From NCBI GenBank assembly GCA_025200525.1, contig CM045761.1, forward strand, positions 202,856,321 through 202,920,320: a DNA stretch of 64,000 nt, read 5' to 3'. Source of the stretch: Camellia lanceoleosa. Lineage: Eukaryota; Streptophyta; Magnoliopsida; Ericales; Theaceae. Made by a program: the position numbers and the translations under genes. The notes under the pieces are model-generated. The model had not been told where the DNA came from. It ran no database searches and was given only the letters and a program-made list of their open reading frames with translations. Shown piece after piece: positions 9,401-20,343 of the stretch (the first letter of the stretch is position 1; the number at the start of each line of letters is the position of its first letter).

Positions 9401-12086
9401 ATCAAAATGCAACTGAAAACCCATATAAATAAAATCTTAGCTACATAAATAATATCTTTATTTTAGAGACAAAAGAAAACAAGAAAAAATCAATTAAAGT
9501 GTCTAAGAAATGAGAACTACACAAAAGGTATGCAATTAAGATCAAATAATAAATCAATTAAACTAGAAACAAGAAATGAGAAGTAAGTAATGAGACCGAA
9601 TTAAGATCAAATAATAAATCAATTAAACTATATAATCCCAAACTTCAACTACTTGGTTCTCTTTAAAGTGTCTAAGAAAAGGTTTGTAAGCCAAGTACCT
9701 TTGGTAACACTGATTCATGGGCAACAAGAGTTATTTAGTTTTGGGTTGGGTCACTACACAGGGTTTGGCAAACCTATTGTAGCTCAACGGATACAAAATA
9801 ACATAAAAATACAAATTGTGAACTTTAACACCGAAATTGAATGTATAACAAGTGAATTGAATGTATAACAAATAAAAATACAAAATAATAAATCAATTAT
9901 AACAAGTGAATTTTTTATTTGTCCATAGGTTCACACGAATGTTAATTGACTGTGTCTGTATTGTATTTTGGGAAATTGAATGTATTTCATTGACACAGTA
10001 TTTTTAACGCTGAAATACCATTGAAATACACAGTGTTGAATGTATGCCATTGAATATATTTCATTGGATGTATTTTTAACATTAAATGTATTTCAGTGGT
10101 ACACATTTGATTCTGAACAATCATATACACATTGAAATACACAATATTTTTAACACTGAAATACCATTGACAGTGTAAATTGAATGTATTTAATTGTTAT
10201 TACAGACATACAGTGAAGACTATGTTTTGTTTTGTTTCAATTTATGTCTCTGTAATTACAGATAGAGACAATGAGGTTAGTCTTCAGCCTATACAGTGTA
10301 ATTACAATAAGGTTAGTCTTCAGTAGTGTAATTACAATAAGGTTAGTCTTCAGCTTCATTGCAATTACAGACAGAGACAATAAGGTCAGTCTTCAAACAT
10401 CAATGTTATTACAGACATCAATGGATTCGGTTTGGGGAGTGAGGGCAAAGCAATTACAGAGACAGAGACAATGAAGACTAACATCTGGTCGCTATAGCGA
10501 GGGTCTGCCGGTGAGATGGAGGAGAAAAGCGTGACGGCTCTAGTTTGCCAAGTAGACAGAATCTATAACGGCGTCGAGAGTGTTTCCCTGTCATTGGATC
10601 TGCAACGGCGTCGAGACTGGGTCGTCACCGATATTGGGCCGCCGGTGAAGGTGGGTTCGACGGAGAAAAAGGAATGAGTATGTTTTTGTGAGTGTGATTC
10701 CAAACCAAAATTTGTATAGGCTCTGTTCTGTGTCTTTGGGCGGGAAAATCAAAATGAAATTTCAATTTTTTTTTTTTTTTATGGCCATTGGATATCTGTG
10801 GTGATCTCGGTAGTTGCAAGGAGAAAGAGAAGGGCTTGCAATGAGGGGATCCGGACTCGCCATAGTCATGTCATGTATCTGCTAGCCACTATGAAGTTGC
10901 CACATGTTGATGTCACCTGGTGTCACACTGGGATAACTTAAAAAAATCATAATACTTTGGACCCCTACTGGGAGACCTACGAGCTCAATAGGCGGTGATT
11001 GGCCAAAAAAAATATTTTTCCCTCTTTAATCACTAATCTTTACGTGTGTGTGTGTAAGTAATAGGGGTGGGAAATAATGGGGATCTATATCATGGTTGTA
11101 AAAAAACAATGTGTTAAAATGTATGTTATGGGACAAAAAGTAACAAAAGTGAGACTTAAAAATGTGTGTTAAGAGTTTGTTAATTTTAGAAAGTGAGTGT
11201 TGGTGCAATAGATATGTTAAATTGTGTGTTAAAGGGCGTGTTAAGAATATATATATATATATATATTTAGCAAAAGCTGCAGAAGAAGATGGTCGGACAT
11301 TCGGCCGATCAACTGGACAATCAATCGATCAATTGTAATTTTTTTTTTTATTACATGAAGGGTCCGGATTTCTAGGAAACGACCGACTGGACATCCCCAT
11401 GGCACTTCCCCACGTCCCCCCTCTCTCTTTCTCTAGCTAAAATGCTAGCTACAATTAACACATAAGTTAACAACTGACACTAATACATAACACTAAGACA
11501 CCCCTTAACACTTCTATTATGAAGATAAAAGTGACTATGACTAGCTAAAAATTTGACCACTAATACTAACACACCCACTAACACACTTATTGTGATGCTC
11601 TTACAACTCAGCCAGTTTGAAGTTTGTCGGGGGTAATCACACCAGTCAGATGTTTAAAAAAATAAATTAATTAATTAATGAAAAAATAGAGAATTTTAAT
11701 TATTAATATTTATAATTTTATTTTATTAATTTACAATTATTTTTCTTTACTGATGTGATATTTCTCTAATTTTATGTTTAATTAGAATGTGATAAAAGTA
11801 TATAATAATTTTTAAACTTGTGATGAATGAGAAAAAATATTTTTTTCTAGAGATTGGATTAAAAGATAAAAGATAAATTACAAATATACATATGTGTTTA
11901 AAATATAGATTATTTTATGTGATTTTAAAAATTACATCCTACATCTTCAAGTTTTTAATTGTATAACAAATGACTTTTTTATCAATAAATTATAAACTCA
12001 ATTAACAATTTTTAATAATATCAAAAATGTATTTTAATTGGTAATTCAAGTAATTTTATTATTATATAGAAGAATAGTTAAGAATT
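9401..12086. other. AT-rich non-coding interval
   Basis: I see no gene here. It holds (a) 9900-10210, with repeated TTTAACACTGAAATACCATTG and TGAATGTATTTCATTG words in both orientations; (b) 10260-10420, with three to four repeats of GTGTAATTACAATAAGG plus TTAGTCTTCAG; (c) a more GC-rich patch at about 10490-10660; (d) an (AT)n run at 11249-11271. The interval could include the promoter of the FAR1-like gene. Its second copy (54492-57163) is almost identical. Confidence 0.6.
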
Positions 12087-12468
12087 GGGTAAATTACACT
12101 GACACCCTTTGAGTTTTGGGTTTAATACATCCCACTCCTTAACGTTTGGGAAATTATATTCTCACTCCTATGGTTAATAGTCTCATTTCACAAACCTTCT
12201 ATTTATATAATAGGCAATAACTCCTGATAAAAAACAGAGAAAATTATATTGAAAAAAAAAATAAAGAAAAGGAAAGAGGAGAAAAAAAAATAAAAAAGAA
12301 GTAAAGCAAAGTAAGAAAAGAGAGAGTGTATGAATTTAATATATTTTTTATACCAATATTAATTCCGTCTACATAATTACAATGACAGGGAAGTCAGTAT
12401 AATTTTTCAAACGTCAGGGGTGATATGTATTAAATTCAAACTTCTGGGGGTGTAAGTGTAATTTACCC
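12087..12468. mobile_element. Mutator-type MITE
   Basis: This 382-bp element has about 21-bp terminal inverted repeats: GGGTAAATTACACTGACACCC on the left and the complement of GGGTGTAAGTGTAATTTACCC on the right, with one mismatch. It is flanked by a perfect 9-bp duplication TTAAGAATT (12078-12086 and 12469-12477). A 9-bp duplication is the hallmark of Mutator superfamily insertion. The interior is A-rich and non-coding. The copy at 57164-57541 has the same flanks. Confidence 0.88.
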
Positions 12469-12499
12469 TTAAGAATTTTATTTATTTTTGTCAATTTTT

Positions 12500-13035
12500 T
12501 GGGGATATATTTTCTGAGTACCAACACGTAGCAAGGTGACGCCGACGTGTCAGCCAAAATGCCACGTGTCCTGGTCATGACGCCGAGGTTATCTCGGCGA
12601 GACCGAGGTTACCTCCGGAGATATCGGAATCCAAGGTAAGCAAATAAGGGACAAGAGTCCTAGAATGAGGAAAGACTTCGAGATGGATAAGGATAATGTT
12701 CTTAGGGAGTCTATCCTTATCTCTTGAGGAGTCCAAGTAAGTACTGAATGGGAGTCCATAGAAGTCAGGTTTCTATAGGGACTAGGATTGAGTTAACTAT
12801 AAAAGAGAGGTACCCCCGTGGGTCTAAGGTACACAATTTATATCCTGAACAGTGAGTTTGCACTATTGATTATCTGTGAGAGATATACTGACTTGATTGT
12901 CGGAGTGCCCTAGGGTAGACGAACCACCGCCGGAATCTTCTCTTTCTGTTGCAGGTTAGACAGGTGTTATCTATTTTGCCAGTGCTCTCCCACTGAATAC
13001 TAAGTTGGCAGTGTGGTCAGATTTTCACTCACACA
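12500..13035 (+). repeat. 5' LTR of gypsy element
   Basis: The LTR is 536 bp, begins TGGGGATATATTTTCTG and ends CTCACACA. A TATA box (TATAAAAG, 12798-12805) follows GAGTTAAC and probably marks the U3 promoter. It pairs with the 538-bp LTR at 23619-24156. Confidence 0.93.
12798..12805 (+). promoter_or_regulatory. LTR TATA box
   Basis: TATAAAAG lies about 300 bp into the LTR and is conserved in the 3' LTR at 23919-23926. It is the likely core promoter of the genomic RNA. Transcription start was not determined. Confidence 0.65.
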
Positions 13036-13036
13036 A

Positions 13037-13054
13037 TTTGGCGCCGTCTGTGGA
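13037..13054 (+). other. primer binding site
   Basis: TTTGGCGCCGTCTGTGG lies right after the 5' LTR. It has the form used by Tat/Ogre-type plant elements to bind a host tRNA 3' end. The tRNA was not identified by alignment. Confidence 0.75.
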
Positions 13055-13070
13055 AAAAAAAGTAGAATAG

Positions 13071-14900
13071 ATGGCCAGTAACGGACAGAAGGAAAAGATT
13101 GGGGACGACACTCTTGTTGGGAGTGGGAGACCTATTGACCTTGATGTCGAAGGAGATAGGTCCAATGCAGAAACTCATGAGCAAACTCACGGAGTAAAAG
13201 ACGTCGGCCAGACTAGCGACGTACCAAAGAAACCAGATCGAAGTGGCTACTACAACGAAGACGACCTCCAGGTATGGAAGGATAGATGCCTGCGAAGGGA
13301 TGAAGAAGTAAAAGAGATGGCAAACAAATTGGCAGACCTGCAGTCGATCGTCAATTTCATGGTGCAAAATAACGTCATCGACCACCGTTCATTGCGGAGA
13401 CACGCCGATTCCAATGACCAATGCCCGAAGGAGGCGAAAACAATCTCGTAGCCCTCGGCAAGAGCGAAGACACTCTCACCGACCTTCCAGGGAAGTCGGA
13501 TGAAGGGAGTCAAGAAGAGAAGAATCACGGAGGACGCATCACACAAAGGAGACAAACCCTAAAGGACATCAGCATGTTGAGGCGGTATATGCTTGACACA
13601 ACTCATAGAGATGGGTCAAGAGGACTCCTACCAGTGAAAATAGTGCATCAAAAAGACTAAAAGCAGGAGATAGCCGAGCTCTTGGGAGGACAAAAGAGGA
13701 CTTAAGAGATTACCTCAAGAGGAAGCAACAGAATGCCGACGCCGAGGTAACCTCCCCAGATAAGCCGAGGACACCATTCTCAGTGGAATTGGACAAGTTT
13801 AAGGCGAAGAGATTCGATATCTTGGGGTTTCAAATATACGATGGTAAGTCAGACCCTAACTTCCACGTCAGATTATATTTGAACTCAATGGCATTGTATA
13901 GTGGGAACGAGCCGTTGCTCTGCAAAGTGTTCCCCTCATCCTTCGGGGAGATTGCATCAGATTGGTTCCACAAACTACCAAAGGGAATCGTGAAGACTTG
14001 GGAAGGCCTAGCCGCGATGTTCGTGGCCAGGTTCGTGACAAACAAGCTGCAGCCATTAAGGGTGGACGCATTAATGGCTTTGAAGATCAGTAAGGATGAA
14101 GGCCTTAGGGCCTATGCAAAAAGGTACTATGAGGTATTCAACCGAATACCAAAGTGTAATCAAGAAGTGGCAGTCGTGTCATTCAAGAACGTCCTAAAAG
14201 ATAACTGTCCACTACGAAAGTCTTTGGCAAAGACTTTGCCAAAAAGAATGGAAGAGCTCATGGCGAGAATCGAGAAGTATGCTAGAGCTGAGGAAGACAC
14301 GTCGGGGACTAAGGAGATAAAGCAAGAGAAAGGAAATGGCTTGCCGAAGCGAGGCCGAGGTAACAACGGATCGAGCAAAAGCAAGCAGGCTGAAATTTGC
14401 GGTGACAAGCGTGTCGAATCGATTCACAAAATCCTAGAACAAATTCGGAATCAACCCTATTTCAGAGCGCCAGAGAGGACTCCAGGAGAGTTCATGGGAA
14501 TAAACATTGGCAGGCATTGTGCCTACCACAATGAAGATGGGCATACAACTCAGGGTTGTAGAGCCGTGAAAACACACTTGGAAGACCTGGTGAGACAAGG
14601 ACATCTGAGAGACCTTGTCGAAGAGACCAGGACAAGAGAAGAACAGGCAAGATTGCCCCAGGCGCCAGCAGCTCCGCCTCCCCCAGTACAGCAACCTCAG
14701 GCAGGAGGACCTCGGGTAGTCAATGCGATTCACTCGAAGGTCAATGATAATGAAATCAGGGGAGAGACCCAAAAGGTGAAACACCTGCAACATGTCTACC
14801 AAGTCGGGGAGAAGAGACATTGGGCAGAAGAGTACCAGGGACCAATGATAACCTTTACTGAAGCTGACCTAGAGATGGTCCAACATTCGCATAACTATGC
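13071..14900 (+). pseudogene. gypsy gag (broken)
   Basis: The gag starts at ATG 13071 (MASNGQKEKIG). An acidic N-terminal part runs to 13451, then the frame shifts. The capsid-like retrotransposon gag domain is in the 13783-15078 frame. Its features are YDGKSDPNFHVRLYLNSMALY, FPSSFGEIASDWFHKLPKG, and a CAYHNEDGHTTQGC knuckle resembling C-x2-H-x4-H-x4-C. The N-terminal part of copy 2 (58109-58555) stays open further, so the break near 13376-13465 in this copy is probably local sequence noise (GCAG words lost). Gag would form the particle that packages the RNA. Confidence 0.85.
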
Positions 14901-15232
14901 CTTGGTAGTATTCCTTCAGGTTGGGGAGTGCCAAGTAAAACGCATCCTGATTGACCAAGGCAGCTCTTGCGACATCATGTACGTTCGATGTTACAAGGAG
15001 CTCGGCCTTCATCCAGACGATATGGAGCAATCCAATAGCCCAATGGTGGAGTTCAATGGAGCAGAGCATGGCCACTAGGAACAACTACTTGGAGGTGCGG
15101 CGGGCACCGGGAGGATAACTGTGAAATTCACCATCATCGACACACCCTCCCCTTACAACATCATCTTGGGAAGACCATGGTTGTATGCGATGGGGACAGT
15201 TCCCTCAACATTCCATCAACTATTGTGATTCT
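14901..15232 (+). pseudogene. gypsy aspartic protease
   Basis: This continues from gag in the same long frame. ILIDQGSSCDIMY is the catalytic DxGSS block, in the DQGSS form common in Tat elements, at about 14948-14986. After 15055 the frame is lost. The downstream IILGRPWLYAMG block, typical of the protease C-terminus, survives in another frame at 15160-15195. Copy 2 reads through this point intact (60001-60277). The enzyme would cut the Gag-Pol polyprotein. Confidence 0.8.
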
Positions 15233-15519
15233 CAACAAAGCATGGAATAGAGGAAGTCAGGGGCGATCAGCTGCAGGCAAAGAATTGCTCCATGGCAGCA
15301 AAGAAATCTATATGTAGCATACGAGAGCCAGAAAATGCATAAATTGAAGATGAAGACATGGAAGTCCTAGAGACATCGGCAAAGAGCCAGCCGAGAAGAG
15401 CGAAGAGGCACTGAAGAAAATCCTCGTCCAGAATGGGGATAAAGAACGCTTCTTTCTTCTCGGCTCGGGCTTAGCCGAAGAAGAGGAAAGAGAGTTGGAA
15501 GCCTTTTTGAGAGCAAATA

Positions 15520-16307
15520 TTGAGGTGTTTGCTTGGGCACCTTACGAAATGCCTGGCATTGACCCCGAGGTCACTTGCCAGGCCGAATGTTGACAGTCGG
15601 CCAAACACAGTAATTCAACGAGCCGAAACCGGCGTTGATGCACATCAAAGCGATGAGGAAGAAGTAGACAAACTTCGAGGCGGGGCCATTAGAAAGTTCA
15701 CTACCCAACATGGCTATCTAATACGTGGTGGTAAAGAAAAGAAGAGAAATGGAGATGCTGTAGACTTTACCAGCCTTAACAAAGCCTATCCCAAAGACAG
15801 CTTTCCTCTACCCAAGATTGACCAGCTAGTAGATGCTACTTCAAAGCATGGAAGAATGAGCTTCCTAGATGCCTACAGGGGGTACCACTAGATAGCCATG
15901 TACCCCCCAGACGAAGAGAAAACCGCATTCATCACCCCAAAAGGCCTATACTGTTACAGAATAATGTCTTTCGGATTGAAAAACGCAGGAGCAACTTACC
16001 AAAGGTTAGTAACCAAAATGTTCAAACACCTAATTGGCCGAACAGTAAAAGTCTACATCGACGACATGGTCGTTAAGACCAAGGAGCCTGAGGGTCATCT
16101 CGTCGATCTAAAAGCAGTCTTTGAAATCCTTAAAACATATCAGCTCCAACTCAATGCATCGAAGTGTGCATTTGGAGTTGGATCTGGTAAGTTTTTAGGA
16201 TACCCGGTGACCAGAAGAGGCATTGAGGCCAGCCCAGATCAGATCAAGGCCATCCTAGAGTTGAAGAGCCCGACATCGGCAAAACAGGTGCAGATGCTAA
16301 CTGGAAG
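15520..16307 (+). pseudogene. gypsy reverse transcriptase, first part
   Basis: Motifs in order are LNKAYPKDSFPLPKIDQLVDAT, DAYRGYH, KTAFITPKGLYCYRIMSFGLKNAGATYQ, then YIDDMVVKT with the catalytic YIDD at about 16053-16064, and KCAFGVGSGKFLGY. An in-frame TAG stands at 15890-15892 where a Gln is usual (GYH-stop-IAMY). The domain is cut by the hAT element at 16308 and resumes at 17146. Confidence 0.88.
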
Positions 16308-17137
16308 TAGGGGTGTGTGCGGTGCGGGTCGGTGCGGTTTGAGAGAAAAATAAAAACCGTATGGCGAGTGGCGGATTGATAAAAGTGTTACTAGAATTTG
16401 CCATTTTCCTTATCAAAAACCGGTGGTTCAGTTGGTAAATAATGGCGGATTTGCCTTGGCGGTTCGAACGGATTGGCGATTTATAAAAAATATAATTCAA
16501 ATTACAAAACTTAAATCAAAGAGTAAAAAAAAAGACGAGAGATACCGTGATGTTAAGCATCTTGCGAAGCTTTCTTCTGATGCAGCAAGTGTGGCAACAA
16601 CATGATAATATCAACGACTATGTCATCAGTTCATTACAAGTATCTATGGAAGCTACAATGATCAAATACAATACATAAAATTAATATCATTCAGGGTTTA
16701 CAATATATTGAAAATGTTTACTGTTGAAAAGTATTTAGATTGAAAAGTGAGCTGATGCAAGTTTGCAACATGGCCAGAAAAAAAAAAAAATAAATAAATA
16801 AATAAAATAATTGAAAAGTGAATTGGAATCTAACTTTATTTTGGTTTACTAACATCTTGAATTCCCCTCGAGCAGTAATGTAATACTATATTCTAAGGTA
16901 TAGATTAACAAGCAAACTTAAGTAAAAAAGAATTTTTAGAATCTTATAAAACGTGATTTAATAGTGGTGCGGGTCGGTGTGGTTTGGAAGAAAAATAGAA
17001 ATCGGTGGATTAGTAAAAGTGTCACTAGAATTTGCCATTTTTCTTACCAAAAACCGGCGGTTCGATTGACAAATAATAACGAATTTGCCTTAGCGGTGCG
17101 GCTCGGTGCGGTTTCGGCAGTATTATGCACATCCCTA
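16308..17137. mobile_element. non-autonomous hAT element nested in gypsy pol
   Basis: This 830-bp element has terminal inverted repeats TAGGGGTGTGTGC on the left and TGCACATCCCTA on the right. A perfect 8-bp duplication ACTGGAAG (16300-16307 and 17138-17145) gives the classic hAT signature. Both ends carry a related stretch of about 130 bp in direct orientation (about 16319-16460 and 16963-17100; shared words GGTGCGGGTCGGTG and ACTAGAATTTGCCATTTT). It encodes no transposase. The short ORFs across it are not real. Confidence 0.93.
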
Positions 17138-17145
17138 ACTGGAAG

Positions 17146-18180
17146 GGCCGTAGCCCTGAACAGGTTCATAAGCAGAAGCTCAGACAAGTGCAAACCTTTC
17201 TTCAACTTAGTGAAGAAAGCCACAGACTTTCTTTGGACAGAAGAGTGCGAAGAAGCATTAGCCGATCTGAAGAAGTACCTGACCACAGCTCCAGTTCTTT
17301 CGAATCCAGAACCCGAGGAGGAGCTGTTCCTGTACTTGGCAGTTTGAACATCACGATAAATCTGATTAATCGAGAAGAAAAAAAGATGAGCAAAGATTTT
17401 TTACTATGTAAGCAAAACCCTAGCGATCTTGAAACAAGGTATCTACCCTTAGAGAAATTAGCCGGCTTTAGTAATGGCTCCAAAGAAGTTGAACCATTAC
17501 TTCGAGCCCATAAAATTGTGGTCTTGACAAAACATCCATTGAAGTCCCTATTGCGAGGGAGACTTAACGGAAGAATAGCGGATAAGCGGTCACCCTAGGC
17601 GATATGATTTGGAGTCTGAGGCCCGAGCAATCAAAGGCCAGGTTTTGGCCGATTTCGTGGCCGAGTTCACGCCAGAATCCATCGAACATCAGGCTTTGTT
17701 GAGCCAAGATAAACGATGTCCAAACAAGCAAGGAGAAGCCCTGCCAAAGACAAAAGAACAAAGGAAAGAGGACAAACTCAGACCCTGCAGCATCTACATC
17801 GGCGACTCCTTTCGATTGTTTGTTGATGGGAGTTCAAACCAACAATGAGCGGGGGCAGAAGTAGTACTGATATCCCCAGATGGGCAAGTACAAGAACAAT
17901 CAATTCGTTTAGGGTTCAAGGCCTCAAACAATGAAGCAGAATACGAAGCACTTATTGCAAGACTAAAACTGGCAACAGCAGTACAAGCAGATGAGGTAAT
18001 AGTTTTTTGTGATTCACAACTGATAGTCAATCGAACGAGGAGAATATCTGGCCGAGATGAAAGAATGTCGGCATATGCAAAGGAGGTCATCAGGTTGGCG
18101 GCCTTATTCCAGAATTGCCGACTACTCCAGGTAAACAGAGATGATAACAGCCACGCCGATGCGTTGGCCAACCTAGCTAG
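17146..18180 (+). pseudogene. gypsy RT end, RNase H and second RNase H
   Basis: RT resumes directly after the hAT duplication (ALNRFISRSSDKCKPFF), then degenerate RNase H blocks follow (AHKIVVLTKHPLKSLL, IKGQVLADFVAEFTPES). The second, archaeal-type RNase H keeps its acidic residues: [23 protein letters not shown] and [14 protein letters not shown] interrupts it just after SSNQQ (about 17846). Having both RNase H domains is a known mark of the Tat lineage. Several frameshifts and stops make this piece non-functional as written. Confidence 0.85.
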
Positions 18181-18429
18181 TGCAATACAACCTAGAAAAG
18201 TAAGGACAATAATGATTGACTACTTGTCGGGCCCGAGCATTGAACCAATAACCACAGAGCGTGAAGCAATGTACGTAAACATGGGACCAAGCTGGATGGA
18301 CGCAATTATTGCATTCCTAAAAGAAGGAAAGCTACCAGATGACCGCAAGGAGGCACACAAGATCAGATTGAAGTCGGCAAGATTCGGTTTAATGACGAAG
18401 GACATCTCTGAAGGTCCTTCTTTGGACCC

Positions 18430-19521
18430 CTTACACCGTCGCTTTACAAGTCGAAGATTTTTTATATGAAATATATGAAGGAATTTGTGGAAGCCACGCT
18501 GGGGGTAGATCACTCGCCCATAGGGCCATCACCCAGGGGTATTGGTGGCCTTACATGCAGAAAGATGCAGAAGCCTATGTAAAGAAGTGTGAACAATGCC
18601 AAAGGTTTACACCTCTGATACACTAGCCAGCAACAGACCTGAACCCTGTATCCAGTCCTTGGCCATTTACCCAATGGGGCATGGATCTCGTCGGGCAACT
18701 GCCCCAAGCAACTGGACAAAGGAAGTACTTGCTGGTAGCAACAGATTACTTCACTAAATAGATAGAAGCTAAACCTCTTGCCAAGATCCGAGATGTGGAC
18801 GTGAAGAACTTCATTTGGAAGAACATTATCACCAGGTTTGGGATTCCAAGAGCAATTGTTGCAAACAATGGAACTCAATTTGACAGTAAGCTAATCAAAA
18901 ACTTCTGTGCAAAATTCAAGATCAAGAACTACTTTTCAACCCCAAGCTTTCCACAAAGTAATGGATAAGCAGAAGCATCCAACAAAGTAATTCTAGATGG
19001 GATAAAGAAGAGGCTGCAAGCAGCAAAAGGAAAGTGGGTAGACGAATTGCCCAATGTACTCTGGGCATATTGGACTACGCCGAGAAGATCAACAGGGAAA
19101 TCCCCCTTTGCCATGGCTTATGGCACAGAAGCAGTCCTTCCGCTGGAGGTCGGCATCCCTGGGATCAAATCCCAGGGGGTAGAGAATGGGACTAATGATG
19201 TACTTTTAGCCCGAGATCTAGATCTTCTAGAAGAATGAAGGGAGAAAGCTGCAATTCAGCTCGGAGCCTACCAACAACAGCTTGCCAGAGCTTACAACAA
19301 GAAGGTTAACCCAAGGGAATTTCAGATTGGTGACCTCGTCTTAAGAAAAGTCGTCGGCAATAAGAAGGATCCCAAAGAGGGCAAGCTTGGCCCAAATTGG
19401 GAAGGACCCTACAGAATTATCTCAGTGCTGGGCAATGGGGCATATCGGCTTGAAGATAATGAGGGCAAAGAGTTGCCAAGGCCTTGGAACACTTGTAATT
19501 TGAAATTTTTCTATCATTAGA
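18430..19521 (+). pseudogene. gypsy integrase
   Basis: An HHCC-type zinc finger comes first (HRAI, then YVKKCEQCQRF). The catalytic core has VATDYFTK (first Asp), FGIPRAIVANNGTQFDS and FPQSNG-stop-AEASNK (Glu). The C-terminal module has GDLVLRKV and GPNWEGPYRI. The second catalytic Asp is Asn here (ANNGTQF; about 18860-18880), whereas copy 2 has Asp at the same place (63825-63845). In-frame stops stand for Trp after FTK, for Gln after SNG and after LIH, plus one after DLLEE. Integrase would insert the cDNA; this copy cannot. Confidence 0.88.
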
Positions 19522-19664
19522 ATTTCTTTGTTCCTTTGCCAAAGTAAATAAATAAAGATTCAGCTAGTTCTCTTTTCAAGATACTTGACATTGTCTCTAG
19601 AATACATGCATAATGAGAACCCAAGTTGAACTCAGGTTCACATTAGGGGGCAGAGAGAAGAAGA

Positions 19665-20045
19665 ATATGCTTAACACTTTGTTGAAATTTGTGGACAATT
19701 TATAAGTTGAAGTTAAAGCAAAATCATTGTTTAACACTTGTTGAAATTTGTGGACAATTTACAAGTTAAAGTTAAAAGAAACCATTGTTTAACACTTGTT
19801 GAAATTTGTGGACAATTTACAAGTTGAAGTTAAACCGAAATCATTGTTTAACACTTGTTGAAATTTGTGGACAATTTACAAGTTGAAGTTAAAGCAAAAT
19901 CATTGTTTAACACTTCTTTGAAATTTGTGGACAATTTACAAGTTGAAGTTAAACCGAGATGATGTCTAACACTTGTTAAAATTTGTGGACAATTTACAAG
20001 ATTGAAGACTAAGGTTAAACACTTGTTGAAATTTTATATTTATAA
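19665..20045 (+). repeat. 59-bp tandem repeat array downstream of integrase
   Basis: About 6.5 head-to-tail copies of a 59-bp unit carry the constant part TTGAAATTTGTGGACAATTT (starting at 19682, 19741, 19799, 19858 and 19918). The last copies are degenerate. Tandem arrays in the 3' non-coding part are common in Tat/Ogre elements and can seed satellites. Confidence 0.9.
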
Positions 20046-20343
20046 GGTGAAACCAAGCTTATGCCAAGAAAGATACTTGGGTACTTCTTGAGGTAAAATC
20101 GTCGGTTAATATAGCAGGGTGTGTCACCCCGAGAAGGTTGCACAAGGATTGGAGTGTATTAAAGATATGCAAAATATTCTAAGTATGGAGGCATACAAGG
20201 CAAGCATGCAAGCATTCAAAAGCAGAAGAGTTGTTGTATTAAAAACACATCAGCAATGTGAAAAAGTTTACAGTACTTCAAAAAAAAAAAAAAAAAGCAA
20301 AAGTACAAAGGAAAAAGGAAAAAGACATCAAAACTAAAATTTT

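Noticed and set aside
19665..20045. CRISPR-like spaced repeat
   Set aside because: The units are fully tandem with no unique spacers and lie in a plant retrotransposon.
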